Counted from the first letter of the stretch, positions 44,070 to 53,859 are shown. The stretch: DNA of 64,000 nucleotides from Mangrovibacterium marinum (GCF_003046625.1 NZ_QAAD01000003.1:1-64000), one strand, 5' to 3'. Notes: generated from the letters alone by a model not told the origin. Translations and numbers: made by a program.

Positions 44070-45521
44070 CTACTCGTCTGCTACGGGCACCTCCTCCACT
44101 TTGTAGCGGCGGATTTTTAAATTCAGATAGGCAAACAAGATGGACATCAGCGGACTAATCAGGTTAAAAAACGCGTAGGGCAGATAGTCGAACGTTCCCA
44201 CCCCCAACACCCGCGACTGGGTTGCCCCGCAAGTATTCCAGGGAATCAGCACCGAGGTCATCGTCCCCGAATCTTCCAGCGTACGGCTCAGCACTTCGGG
44301 CTTTAAGCCTTTATCGCGAAATGTTTTGCGGTACATGCGCCCCGGCACCACAATCGAAATATACTGGTCGGAAGCCGTCGCGTTAAAAAAGATACAGGTG
44401 ACCACTGTTGAGGCCACCAGCGATCCGGTGGAGTTGGCCCAGCGAATAATCGGTCGGGTAATACTAGCCAGCAAGCCCCCCGACTCCATGATTCCGCCAA
44501 AGACCATGGCCGACAAAATCAACCATATTGTATCGAGCATTCCCCCCATTCCGGAGGTTTGCAGCAGTTCATTCACATCGGCATCGGGCGTTTGAATGGC
44601 AATATCGCCAAACATGGCCTGCATCCCGCTGATGTACGAAGCCTCGACATAACTGGAAACATTTCCCGCCAACTCCTGAATAATGTGGGGTTGAAAGATG
44701 ATTGCAAACAAAGCGCCCAGCAAGGTTCCGATCATCAGCGAGGGAACCGGCGGCACCTTCTTCACGATAATCACAAACAACACCACAGGCACCAAAAACA
44801 GCCACGGACTGGTATTAAAAGCCCCGTCAATGGCCGACTTCACATTGGCTACATCCACCACTGCACCACAAAAATCGTAGTTCAGGCCAATCATCAAAAA
44901 AATCAGCAGTGTCAGGATAAAACTCGGCGTGGTGGTATAAAACATGTAGCGGATATGCGTAAACAGGTCGGTTCCGGCCATGGCAGGCGCCAGATTGGTG
45001 GTATCGCTCAGCGGCGAAATCTTATCGCCAAAATACGCTCCCGAGATAATTGCTCCCGCCACAATGGCCTCGTTAATGCCAATGGCTTTCCCGATGCCGA
45101 TCAGCGCCACACCAATGGTTGCAATGGTCGACCACGAGCTGCCGGTAGCCACCGAGACAATGGCACTAACCACCACGGCTGTCACCAAAAACACCTGCGG
45201 ATTAATAATATCGAGCCCGTAATAGATGAGCGTAGGCACAATGCCGGAAAGCATCCAGGTGCCGGCCAGCGAACCAATCAACAACAAAATCAACATCGAT
45301 GGCATGGCCGATCCAATGGTTTTAACCACATTGTCCATGGTGTCGTCCCACTTTTGGCCATTACGTCGCACAATAATACCGCCAATCGTTGCGGCCAGCA
45401 ACAGCGCCACCTGATTGGCGCCGGCCAGTGTGTCATCGAAAAAGATAACGTTTAAGGTCAGTAAAACAATCAACAGCAGGATGGGCAACAGGGCCTCCAG
45501 AAATAAGGGTTCTCGTTTCAT
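44070..45521 (-). CDS. nhaC: Na+/H+ antiporter NhaC family
   Basis: The 483-residue protein has about eleven to twelve membrane segments. Conserved NhaC features are GSSWSTIATIGVALIGIG (about 130-147), GAIISGAYFGDKISPLSDTT (about 160-178) with the acidic residues of the ion path, and SGTMTSVLIPWNTCG near the end. It exchanges internal Na+ for external H+, or acts as malate/lactate-type exchange in some relatives, and so would help with salt and pH. It stands upstream of the DUF819 gene. The divergent gene is the TPR protein. Confidence 0.92.
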   Translation of the reverse strand: MKREPLFLEALLPILLLIVLLTLNVIFFDDTLAGANQVALLLAATIGGIIVRRNGQKWDDTMDNVVKTIGSAMPSMLILLLIGSLAGTWMLSGIVPTLIYYGLDIINPQVFLVTAVVVSAIVSVATGSSWSTIATIGVALIGIGKAIGINEAIVAGAIISGAYFGDKISPLSDTTNLAPAMAGTDLFTHIRYMFYTTTPSFILTLLIFLMIGLNYDFCGAVVDVANVKSAIDGAFNTSPWLFLVPVVLFVIIVKKVPPVPSLMIGTLLGALFAIIFQPHIIQELAGNVSSYVEASYISGMQAMFGDIAIQTPDADVNELLQTSGMGGMLDTIWLILSAMVFGGIMESGGLLASITRPIIRWANSTGSLVASTVVTCIFFNATASDQYISIVVPGRMYRKTFRDKGLKPEVLSRTLEDSGTMTSVLIPWNTCGATQSRVLGVGTFDYLPYAFFNLISPLMSILFAYLNLKIRRYKVEEVPVADE

Positions 45522-45788
45522 GCAATAAAAAAAAGATGGTCATTCAATACTTCTGCATACAGCAGCAAGGAGGAACGCATGCAATTCCCAAACAAACACC
45601 TCACGATTACCACTTCACCTACAGAAACAGCAAAGAACGCAATAATTAGCGAGTTGCGAAAAAGCAGAAAAATAAAAACTTGTTTTTGGGCTGAAAAAAT
45701 AATATCTATGCTTTATGAGTTATTATACTTGTGTATGGAGCACCATTGCTTGATGCGCAGTACTGATATTTCGCAAACAAAACCTGAT

Positions 45789-48700
45789 ATGTCCCTGAAA
45801 AAAGTCTTTTTAGCCATCCTGACCATTGTTGTGGTTTTCCTGCTTTTTGCCCAGCAGGACGAAGTCAAATTTATGGTCGAAGGCCGGGTAACGTCCGATG
45901 ACGGTAAAATTGAAGGAGCAACCATAACGCTCTTCAAAGACGAACATCAAGTGGAACAAACCAACCCGCCCCGCGGTGGTCGTTTCCAATACGAATTTGA
46001 ATACAACCACGAGTATCGGCTGGTCTTTAAACGGGAAGGATTTTTTCAGAAGATCATCATCATTTCAACTTACGTTCCCACGGAGGTTTTACAGCGTAAT
46101 AATAAATTTCCGCCCTACCCTTTCGAGCTGAACTTTTTTGAAGAAACCGACGCCATCGACCGCTCGTTTACCGTGAAACCGGTAGCTCGGGTCTTCTACA
46201 ATTCACAAATCGACAATTTTGATGCGGAGATTTACCTCTCCGATGCCATGCTGCGCGAACAAATTCAGGCTGCCGAGGCCGAGCGCGATGCTCTGGCCAG
46301 CGAGCGCCGCAGCATTGGCCGTGCCAGCGAACAGGAAATGGCGGCCCTTGAGCGGCAATACGACAAAGCCATTGCTGAAGCCGATGCCCTGTATCACAAA
46401 AAACAATATGAAGGAGCCATTGGCCGATTTCGCGATGCCCTGATGATTTTTAGCGACCGTGCCTATCCCAAGGATCGGATTGCTGAGATTCAGGATCTGC
46501 TGGCCGCCCTGCAAATGGCCGAAGAAACCGAACAAAACTACCTGGCAGCAATCCGTGCCGGCGACCAACAGTTCGAGGGCACCCAATACAACGAGGCCAT
46601 TGCCTCGTATCAAAAAGCACTGGAGTATAAAGCCAAGGATAAATATGCCACCAGCCGGATTGAAGAATCACGCAAATTACTGGCCGACAAGCTTCGGAAT
46701 ATGCAATACGACGAGCTTATTGCCCGCGCCGACCAGGCCTTTAACACGCAAGTCTATCTTCAGGCCAAAGGATTGTACCAGCAAGCTGTGGATATGCGGC
46801 CACGCGACTCCCAATACGCCCGCGATCAAATCAAGAAAATCGATCTGGAGCTGGCTCGGCTGGCCGAACAAAAAGCAATCGACGAGCAGTATGCTGCCGC
46901 CATGAGCCGGGGCGATCTTTCCTTTAATAAGGCAGCCTATCCGGACGCCCTCTCGGCCTTTAACGAGGCTTTAAGCTTAAAACCGGGCGACGAACCCGCC
47001 CAAGAACGCATCCGGGCTACCCAGGCCGCCATGCAACGCTTGGCCAACAATGCAAAATACGAGGAGCTGATTACACAGGCCGACGAGCAGTACAGCAAAG
47101 AGCTGCTGCCAACAGCACGAAGCAGCTACCAGCAGGCCTCAAACCTAAAGCCCGCCGAGCAATATCCGAAGGATCGGATTGCTGAGATCGACCGGCGCAT
47201 GCAGTTGAACCAACAGCTCGATCAACTACTGGCCGAGGCAAATGCCAGCTTCAACCAAAAGGAATATGTGAACGCCAAATCGAAATACCAACAGGTATTA
47301 TCGCTTCAGGCCGAGCATGAACTGTCGAAAAAAAGAATTGCCGAGATTGACCAGATCCTGGCCAACCAAGCGCTGGACGAGCAGTATGCCGCGGCTATCG
47401 CTTCGGCCGATGAGGCTTTTAATGCCCGGGAATATATTGCAGCAAAAGGCGACTACCAAAAGGCACTGGGCCTAAAGCCTGCCGAAAAATACCCGCAGGA
47501 TCAGATTGTCCGGATTGATGCAGCCCTGCAAAAGCTGGCCGATCAGGCTGCTGCCGAAGAACAATATCTGGCGTTTATGCAGCAAGGGAATGCCGCTTTC
47601 GACCTTCCGGATTACAACACGGCCATTAACGCATACCAGGGAGCCTTGAGCATTAAACCCAACGATCCGGAGGCGACCAACCGTTTGGCCGAAAGCCAAA
47701 AACGACTGGCGCAACAACAAACACGCAGTCAATACGATGCTTTGATTACCCAGGCCGACCAGGCTTTTAACGCCTCACAGCTGCCCCAGGCAAAAGGCCT
47801 GTACCAAAATGCGCTGCAGCTGTTGCCGGACGAAAGCTACCCCAAAGCGCAAATTCGTAAGATTGACGATCAGTTAGCACTGGAGGCGCAATTTGAAGAA
47901 CTGATGACGCGCGCCGATGCAGCCTTTGACCGCAAGCAATACACTTCCGCCAAACCGATCTATCAGCAAGCACTCGCCCTTGTGCCAACCAGCGAAAAGG
48001 CACAAAACCGAATCGCAGAGATTGACCGGATTCTGGCGCAACAAGATTTAGACAAACAATATGGCGACCTGATCGCCATGGCCGATCAAGCCTATTCGGC
48101 CCAACAACTGGAGCCTGCGCGCAACAACTATGTGCAAGCGCTAAATCTGAAGCCGGACGAAGCGTATCCAAAAGAGCAAATTCAAAAAATTGATGCCGAG
48201 CTGGCCCGCCTGGCGCAACTGGACGCCGATTACCAGCAAGCCATTCAGCAGGGCGACCAATTGGTAGCAAGTCGGGAATACGACGGTGCCATCGACCAGT
48301 ACGAACAGGCATTAAAACTGAAACCGCAAGAGAAATACCCGGCCGACCAAATTGAAAAAGTCAAACAACTGCAGGCCGACCTGCTGCGGGCAGAACAACT
48401 GGAGCGCTCGTACAGGGCCTACATCGCCAAAGGCGATTCGTTATTTGCCATGGAAAGCTATCTGCCTTCGCGCGACAGTTACACGGATGCCAGCCGTTTG
48501 AAACCGGAACAGGTCTATCCGAAGGAAAAGATTGCCGAAATTGATGTCATACTGGCGGAACAGAAACATCAGCAAGAAGTACTGGCGGAAGTCAACCGCG
48601 CCTATCAGGCGGCGATAACCCGCGGCGATGCGGCCTTCAAAATTCGTGACTATAACGAGGCTACCGATGCCTACAACGAGGCCCATCTTTTAAAAACGGA

Positions 48701-50651
48701 GGAAGAATACCCGGTCAATCAGTTGTCCGAAATTAAGCGATTACAGGCCGCCGCCATCGAACAGGCCTACCAAAAAGCCATTACCACAGCAGACGGCCTT
48801 TTCAACCAAACGGAATATGCCTTGGCTAAACCGGAATACCAAAATGCCTTGTCCATAAAGGCGAACGACGAATACGCAACCAGCCAGATCGCCATCATTG
48901 ATCAAAAGCTGCAGGAAGCTGCACTGGCCGAAGCAGAGCGCCAAAAGCTGGAGGCTGCTTATGCGGCCAAGATCGCCGCTGCTGATCAGGCTTTCAGCGT
49001 GGAAAACTATACCGGCGCCAAACCGCTTTATCAGGATGCCCTGGCCTTAAAAGCCAATGAGGCTTATCCGGCTAGTCAGATCGAAAAAATTGACCGCATC
49101 CTGGCCGACCTTGCCCGACAAGCCGAACTGGACGCGCAATACACCAGCGCCATGGCATCGGCTAAATCAGCCTTTGACCAGGACCTACTGGATGAAGCCC
49201 TCAATTTGTACCAACAGGCCGCCACGCTGAAACCCGGCGAGCCCGAGCCCCCCCAGCGCATGGCCGAAATCAGGCAAATCATGGCGCAACGGGCCGAAGA
49301 AGCACGTTTGGCCGCCGAAGCGGAGGCACAACGTTTGGCTGCCGAAAAAGCCGCTCGTGCACAATATGAGGCGGCCATCAAGCTGGGCGACACAGCGATG
49401 GCCCAACAAGCTTATGAAGCGGCAAGCGAAGCCTACAACAAAGCCCTTCTTATTCTTCCTAACGAGCAATATCCGAAAGATCAGCTCGCCGAAATTGACC
49501 GCCTTTTGCAACAACTGGCCCAGGCTGAAGCCGAACGCCGGCAAAAAGCCCGGGAAGATTCCATTGCGGGGGCAAAGCTGATGGCCTTCAATGCAAAAAT
49601 TAAAGAAGCTGAAGCCTATATCGATGCGCAAGAATTAGAAAATGCCGTAAGCAGCTACCAGGATGCGATTGTCATTCTTCCGGAAAAAACAGCCTTCGTT
49701 CAACCCAAAATTGACGAACTAAACGCCTTAATTGCAAGGTTGGCGAAAATTGAAGCCGATTATCAGGCGGCGATCCGCGAAGCAGACCAATTGTTCGGCG
49801 ATGAAGCCTGGAGCGATGCCAAAATCAGTTATCAGAAGGCTTTAACACTGAAGCCGGATGAATCGTACCCCAAACAACAAATTGAAATTATCGATCTGAA
49901 GATCAAAGAAGCGGAACTGTTGGCCGAGCAAGCAAGAGCTGCCGAAAAAGCCAACGAAGCCTATAATGAAGCAATTAAAATTGCGGACGAGAATTTCGAC
50001 AAACAAGATTATCCGGTAGCACGCTTCTACTACCAGAAAGCCTTGGGACTGCAACCGCAAAACCCGTATCCGCAGCAGCGGCTGAGCGAGATCAGCCGGC
50101 TTATTGATCAGTCGCTCACCGCCGAGCAACTCAAGGCCTACAACGATGCGATTGCCAAAGCCGACCTGGAATTTAACCGAAAAGGATACACACTGGCGCG
50201 CTTCCATTACAACAAAGCGCTGGAAATAAAGTCGTGGGAACAATATCCCAAAGATCAGATCAAAGAGATTGGAAAATTAACCAATTCACTGCTGTCGCAG
50301 CGCGAAGAACAGGACTACCTGAATTGGATTAATACCGCCGACGAGGCCTTTGTGAATAAAGACTTTGCGATTGCCCGCTCGTTCTACCAACGAGCACAGG
50401 CCCTGAAGAAAGATGAGCCTTACCCGGGTATTAAGCTCCAGGAGATTCGGGAAGAAATGCAGAAAATTCAGGCTGCCGAGACCGAAAGCGAATATCAAAA
50501 AGCAATCAGCGAAGCCGACAAAGCCTTTGAAAATAAGAACTACAGCGTTGCCCGATTTTACTATAACCAGGCTGTAAATTTACGTCCGGGCGAACAATAT
50601 CCGAAAAATCAGTTGGAACGCATCAAAGAGATCGTTTCGGAAACGGAATAG
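45789..50651 (+). CDS. Giant protein with about 24 TPR-like repeats
   Basis: I take the ATG at 45789, giving 1620 residues and a membrane anchor (SLKKVFLAILTIVVVFLLFA); an in-frame ATG at 45579 would place 70 odd residues ahead of it. After the anchor a carboxypeptidase-regulatory-like beta domain (about 28-110, VEGRVTSDDGKIEGATITLF) follows. From about 189 to 1610 about 24 repeats of some 60-65 residues follow, each like YxxAIxxADxAFxxxxYxxAKxxYQxALxLKPxExYPKxQI. These are helix-turn-helix units of the TPR type joined by a third helix. The protein would form a long superhelical rod, probably projecting into the periplasm for protein binding. Ala, Gln and Lys dominate. Confidence 0.85.
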   Translation: MSLKKVFLAILTIVVVFLLFAQQDEVKFMVEGRVTSDDGKIEGATITLFKDEHQVEQTNPPRGGRFQYEFEYNHEYRLVFKREGFFQKIIIISTYVPTEVLQRNNKFPPYPFELNFFEETDAIDRSFTVKPVARVFYNSQIDNFDAEIYLSDAMLREQIQAAEAERDALASERRSIGRASEQEMAALERQYDKAIAEADALYHKKQYEGAIGRFRDALMIFSDRAYPKDRIAEIQDLLAALQMAEETEQNYLAAIRAGDQQFEGTQYNEAIASYQKALEYKAKDKYATSRIEESRKLLADKLRNMQYDELIARADQAFNTQVYLQAKGLYQQAVDMRPRDSQYARDQIKKIDLELARLAEQKAIDEQYAAAMSRGDLSFNKAAYPDALSAFNEALSLKPGDEPAQERIRATQAAMQRLANNAKYEELITQADEQYSKELLPTARSSYQQASNLKPAEQYPKDRIAEIDRRMQLNQQLDQLLAEANASFNQKEYVNAKSKYQQVLSLQAEHELSKKRIAEIDQILANQALDEQYAAAIASADEAFNAREYIAAKGDYQKALGLKPAEKYPQDQIVRIDAALQKLADQAAAEEQYLAFMQQGNAAFDLPDYNTAINAYQGALSIKPNDPEATNRLAESQKRLAQQQTRSQYDALITQADQAFNASQLPQAKGLYQNALQLLPDESYPKAQIRKIDDQLALEAQFEELMTRADAAFDRKQYTSAKPIYQQALALVPTSEKAQNRIAEIDRILAQQDLDKQYGDLIAMADQAYSAQQLEPARNNYVQALNLKPDEAYPKEQIQKIDAELARLAQLDADYQQAIQQGDQLVASREYDGAIDQYEQALKLKPQEKYPADQIEKVKQLQADLLRAEQLERSYRAYIAKGDSLFAMESYLPSRDSYTDASRLKPEQVYPKEKIAEIDVILAEQKHQQEVLAEVNRAYQAAITRGDAAFKIRDYNEATDAYNEAHLLKTEEEYPVNQLSEIKRLQAAAIEQAYQKAITTADGLFNQTEYALAKPEYQNALSIKANDEYATSQIAIIDQKLQEAALAEAERQKLEAAYAAKIAAADQAFSVENYTGAKPLYQDALALKANEAYPASQIEKIDRILADLARQAELDAQYTSAMASAKSAFDQDLLDEALNLYQQAATLKPGEPEPPQRMAEIRQIMAQRAEEARLAAEAEAQRLAAEKAARAQYEAAIKLGDTAMAQQAYEAASEAYNKALLILPNEQYPKDQLAEIDRLLQQLAQAEAERRQKAREDSIAGAKLMAFNAKIKEAEAYIDAQELENAVSSYQDAIVILPEKTAFVQPKIDELNALIARLAKIEADYQAAIREADQLFGDEAWSDAKISYQKALTLKPDESYPKQQIEIIDLKIKEAELLAEQARAAEKANEAYNEAIKIADENFDKQDYPVARFYYQKALGLQPQNPYPQQRLSEISRLIDQSLTAEQLKAYNDAIAKADLEFNRKGYTLARFHYNKALEIKSWEQYPKDQIKEIGKLTNSLLSQREEQDYLNWINTADEAFVNKDFAIARSFYQRAQALKKDEPYPGIKLQEIREEMQKIQAAETESEYQKAISEADKAFENKNYSVARFYYNQAVNLRPGEQYPKNQLERIKEIVSETE

Positions 50652-50653
50652 AA

Positions 50654-51757
50654 TTAAACCAGCGAAGGCGGAATTTGAATATAGAATGTCGTTCCGTTTT
50701 CGCTGGATGTTTCAAAATCAACCTGTCCTTTTAAATAACGCTCGCCCAGCATTTTCATGCTGTAAGTGCCCAAGCCCCGATTGGCTCCCTTGGTTGAAAA
50801 AGATCGTTGGAACAACTGGGCCTGCACGTCGGGATGAATGTAGCTGTCGTTGTGCACGTCAATGCGAATAAGCTCGCCGGCCTTTCGAGCTGTTATTTTC
50901 ACATGCTCGCCCCGGTTAACGGCCTCCAGCGCATTTTTTACCATGTTGAACACAACCCGGGTCAGCAAGGTTCTGTCGGTTGAGAACTGCTGATTTCCGG
51001 ACAAATCCTGCACCTCAATCGTCCGGTCAAAGGCGGCATCGCTAAATTGAACTTTGTGTTTGAGCTCCTCCAGAAAATCGCCCATGGCAATCGGTTCAAT
51101 CTGTAAATTGAGCTCTCCCTTTTCCGCTTTAATCAACTGCTGTTGTGCTTTAATTTCTTCCAGAATCTGTGTTCCCAAAGAAGAACCAATGCTCAGCATC
51201 TCCGGATCAACCTCCTGCGGGTTTAAGCTTATCAAATCAAAAACCCCTTTAAGACTGCCGGCAATATTAATGATATCGTGAAAAAAGATCCGCTCCAGAA
51301 TTTCGCGCCGTTTTTTGTCCGTGACATCCACCAGCGAAACCAGCATGAAAGGTTCCCCGCAATTGAAGGGGCTGGCGGTAATCTCCAGATCCAACTGTTC
51401 GGTCAGCCCGTTATTGTTTCGCACCAGCCGACATTCGTTAATCACGGTTTTGCTGCTTTTCCAAAAATCCTGAAAGGCATAATTAGCCCCGCAGTACTGG
51501 CAACGCTCGCCACCTCCGCAGGTGTTGTTATGAACCGTAACATTTACACATCCGGCAACCTCGCCGAAACGCAGGCTTGCAAGATCCTGATCGAGCTCAA
51601 TGCCAAAGCGTTCCATCAAGCTCGAGTTGGCCAAGACCAGCTCATTGTTTTGATTTAAAATACAGACGATAGATGAAGTTGCCGACAAGAGCTCTTTAAC
51701 AAACAGAAGACTGTCTTCAGGCAGCTTATCGCCTAAAGGATTCGCACGTTTTTCCAT
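50654..51757 (-). CDS. PAS-domain sensor histidine kinase with a four-cysteine motif
   Basis: The ATG at 51757 gives 367 residues; a TTG at 51766 would add three. The N-terminal PAS-like domain (about 15-125) contains C-X9-C-X5-C-X2-C (Cys70, 80, 86, 89; NTCGGGERCQYCGANYAF), a known feature of some sensor kinases, likely binding a metal or cluster. The dimerisation part carries FFHDIINIAGSLKG with the probable phosphorylated His. The ATPase domain shows VKNALEAV (N-box), IDVHNDSYIHP and GLGTYSMKMLGERY (G-box). No membrane span, so a cytoplasmic sensor. No response regulator is adjacent. The thioredoxin gene lies 58 bases upstream in the same direction. Confidence 0.9.
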   Translation of the reverse strand: MEKRANPLGDKLPEDSLLFVKELLSATSSIVCILNQNNELVLANSSLMERFGIELDQDLASLRFGEVAGCVNVTVHNNTCGGGERCQYCGANYAFQDFWKSSKTVINECRLVRNNNGLTEQLDLEITASPFNCGEPFMLVSLVDVTDKKRREILERIFFHDIINIAGSLKGVFDLISLNPQEVDPEMLSIGSSLGTQILEEIKAQQQLIKAEKGELNLQIEPIAMGDFLEELKHKVQFSDAAFDRTIEVQDLSGNQQFSTDRTLLTRVVFNMVKNALEAVNRGEHVKITARKAGELIRIDVHNDSYIHPDVQAQLFQRSFSTKGANRGLGTYSMKMLGERYLKGQVDFETSSENGTTFYIQIPPSLV

Positions 51758-51815
51758 TCCACACAAAAGCTTAGTTCAATTCAAGCAGCTGCAAGATAAA
51801 AAGAAAAGTGAATAT

Positions 51816-52133
51816 TCAGACTTCATCAACTAAATACTGGCTGAGCACACCGCTCAACTCGGGAAGTAAAACCAGGCCCTCCTTGCTCCACTGCAGGTCG
51901 CCTGACTTGAAAACCATCACCGTCGGGATCGATTTAACCCGATACAGGTTGGCAATATTCGGGTTATAATCGACATTAACCTTTAAAACCCGAATACGCT
52001 GTTTGAAATTACTTTTCAGCTCGCTTAATACGGGCTGTATTTCTTTGCAGGGTTGACACCAATCGGCATAAAAATCAACCACAACGGGTTTCTCTGATTT
52101 AATGATATTTTTAAAACGGTTTGTTGCTCTCAT
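51816..52133 (-). CDS. Thioredoxin
   Basis: The 105-residue product has the thioredoxin fold with active site WCQPC in FYADWCQPCKEIQPVL (about 30) and the cis-Pro segment SIPTVMVFKSG. There is no signal peptide, so it reduces disulfides in the cytoplasm. The active site is CQPC, not CGPC, which usually raises redox potential somewhat or changes partner choice. It precedes the Cys-rich PAS histidine kinase by 58 bases and both are read in one direction; a shared transcript and a thiol-related signal are likely but inferred. Confidence 0.93.
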   Translation of the reverse strand: MRATNRFKNIIKSEKPVVVDFYADWCQPCKEIQPVLSELKSNFKQRIRVLKVNVDYNPNIANLYRVKSIPTVMVFKSGDLQWSKEGLVLLPELSGVLSQYLVDEV

Positions 52134-52442
52134 TCTCCATTTTTGTTTTTCAAGGCGTGTTTAGTCCCGCACCGGCGTGCTGCCTGGCTCGAAGAAAGCT
52201 CGACACATAAAGGAAAAACATTGCGATTAAAAGATAGTTCTATCCTATTTAATCAATAATCCCGATATCCGATCGATTAAATCAAATGAAGAAATGAACG
52301 ACAACAAGAAAACAGGTGAAACTACAGCCCCAAAGCGTCGGGACATTTTTCGGAATGGCCATACTGCAGTAACGAGTTTAACAGAAGCCTGAGCTGCGAA
52401 CAAAAGCACTTGGGATGGCATAATTGCTGATTATTTTATACG
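52134..52442. other. Intergenic stretch, no gene seen
   Basis: About 310 bases between the thioredoxin start and the terminator of the tRNA operon. I see only short A+T-rich and C-rich segments and no clear box at the expected place for the thioredoxin promoter. Confidence 0.5.
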
Positions 52443-52466
52443 AAAAAAGGCCACCAATTGGCGACC
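52443..52466 (-). terminator. Terminator of the SRP-tRNA transcription unit
   Basis: Read on the minus strand, GGTCGCC and GGTGGCC-type arms flank AATT and are followed by TTTTTT. It lies just downstream of the last tRNA-Gly. Confidence 0.7.
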
Positions 52467-52475
52467 TCTTTATTG

Positions 52476-52548
52476 AGCGGGAGACGGGGATCAAACCCGC
52501 GACCCTTAGCTTGGAAGGCTAATGCTCTATCAGCTGAGCTACTCCCGC
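52476..52548 (-). tRNA. tRNA-Gly(TCC), copy 1 (last in transcript)
   Basis: Minus-strand GCGGGAG acceptor pairs with CTCCCGC; anticodon TCC is in the loop of TAGCCTTCCAAGCTA. D- and T-arms are intact. The 73-base gene has no encoded CCA. Identical to the copies at 53048 and 53623. Confidence 0.95.
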
Positions 52549-52626
52549 TAATCAGTCGAAAATCCAAAGAACAAAGTCCGGAAACCAGATTTGGAATTTC
52601 AGCCTTGAAAGTTGGAATTTCAACAA

Positions 52627-52712
52627 TGGTGGGGAGAGCAGGATTCGAACCTACGAAGACGAAAGTCAGCGGAGTTACAGTCCGCCCCAGTTGGCCACTT
52701 TGGTATCTCCCC
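52627..52712 (-). tRNA. tRNA-Tyr(GTA), copy 1, with encoded CCA
   Basis: Acceptor GGGGAGA pairs with TCTCCCC; anticodon GTA in ACTGTAACT; long variable arm. The discriminator A is followed by an encoded CCA (52627-52629 on the minus strand). Confidence 0.95.
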
Positions 52713-52866
52713 AAATAGAATGTCAGAAGAGCAGAATTTCAGAAGATCAGGAGATCTTCAAAACCCGGCTTCGTTATTCTTCACTATTTTTTATGAACTT
52801 CGTCGGACACCTTCCGGATAAACATTCAAATTGTCTACCCTTTCAATATTCCAACCTTCTTTTTTG

Positions 52867-52940
52867 AGCCGGATCACAGATTCGAACTGTGGACCCCGAG
52901 ATTACAAATCACGTGCTCTGGCCAACTGAGCTAATCCGGC
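52867..52940 (-). tRNA. tRNA-Thr(TGT), copy 1, GC variant in acceptor
   Basis: Acceptor GCCGGAT pairs with ATCCGGC; anticodon TGT in the loop TTTGTAA. The anticodon stem CGTGA/TCTCG contains one T-T mismatch. No encoded CCA. Differs from the other two copies by a compensated base pair in the acceptor. Confidence 0.95.
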
Positions 52941-53047
52941 TTTACCAAATCGATTGCTTAAATTAAGCACCGCTGTTCTTGCAGTTTCTTTAGAACGAAG
53001 CCCCCCGGTAAATGAAGGAACATCAAAAATAGATCGCTCTTTTAGTG

Positions 53048-53120
53048 AGCGGGAGACGGGGATCAAACCCGCGACCCTTAGCTTGGAAGGCTAATGCTCT
53101 ATCAGCTGAGCTACTCCCGC
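53048..53120 (-). tRNA. tRNA-Gly(TCC), copy 2
   Basis: Same sequence as copy 1, 572 bases further along. No encoded CCA. Confidence 0.95.
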
Positions 53121-53198
53121 TAATCAGTCAAAAATCCGGGAAACAAAGTTCAAAAGCCAGATTTGGAATTTGAGCCTTGAGATTTGGAATTTCAACAG

Positions 53199-53284
53199 TG
53201 GTGGGGAGAGCAGGATTCGAACCTACGAAGACGAAAGTCAGCGGAGTTACAGTCCGCCCCAGTTGGCCACTTTGGTATCTCCCC
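53199..53284 (-). tRNA. tRNA-Tyr(GTA), copy 2, with encoded CCA
   Basis: Same sequence as copy 1 including the encoded CCA (53199-53201). Confidence 0.95.
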
Positions 53285-53438
53285 AAATAGAATGTCAGAA
53301 GAGTAGAATTTTAGACGATCAAAATATCTTCAAAAACTCCGCTTCTTTATTCTTCAATATTTCTCAGAACTTTGGTTGAAACCGTCCGGGTAAACATTTA
53401 ATTTCTTTACCCTTCAAATATTTCAACTTTCATTTTTG

Positions 53439-53512
53439 AGCCGAATCACAGATTCGAACTGTGGACCCCGAGATTACAAATCACGTGCTCTGGCCAACTG
53501 AGCTAATTCGGC
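53439..53512 (-). tRNA. tRNA-Thr(TGT), copy 2
   Basis: Acceptor GCCGAAT pairs with ATTCGGC, an A-T pair where copy 1 has G-C. The same T-T mismatch is in the anticodon stem. Confidence 0.95.
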
Positions 53513-53586
53513 ATCGCGAAACAGGCCGCCCAACGTAAACACAGCAATACTTGCTGTTCTTCAAGAACGAATGGCCCTCCATAAAT

Positions 53587-53617
53587 AAGGGGCTGTCAAA
53601 AAAAATGACAACCCCTT
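53587..53617 (-). other. Hairpin in tRNA spacer
   Basis: AAGGGGCTGTCA (53587-53598) and TGACAACCCCTT (53606-53617) pair across a seven-A loop, with one mismatch, between tRNA-Gly copy 3 and tRNA-Thr copy 2. It may be a processing or pausing site. Confidence 0.6.
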
Positions 53618-53622
53618 TATTG

Positions 53623-53695
53623 AGCGGGAGACGGGGATCAAACCCGCGACCCTTAGCTTGGAAGGCTAATGCTCTATCAGCTGAGCTACTCCCGC
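53623..53695 (-). tRNA. tRNA-Gly(TCC), copy 3
   Basis: Same sequence as copies 1 and 2; 575 bases beyond copy 2. Confidence 0.95.
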
Positions 53696-53773
53696 TAATC
53701 AGTTAAAAATCCAGAGAACAAGATTCAAAAGCCAAATTTGGAATTTGAGCCGTGAGATTTGGAATTTCAACAG

Positions 53774-53859
53774 TGGTGGGGAGAGCAGGATTCGAACCTA
53801 CGAAGACGAAAGTCAGCGGAGTTACAGTCCGCCCCAGTTGGCCACTTTGGTATCTCCCC
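53774..53859 (-). tRNA. tRNA-Tyr(GTA), copy 3, with encoded CCA
   Basis: Same sequence as the other two tRNA-Tyr genes, including the encoded CCA (53774-53776). Confidence 0.95.

Noticed and set aside
44559-45455. 298-codon His/Asn-rich frame opposite nhaC
   Set aside because: Antisense shadow of a membrane protein gene; its His- and Asn-rich composition arises from the complement of hydrophobic codons.
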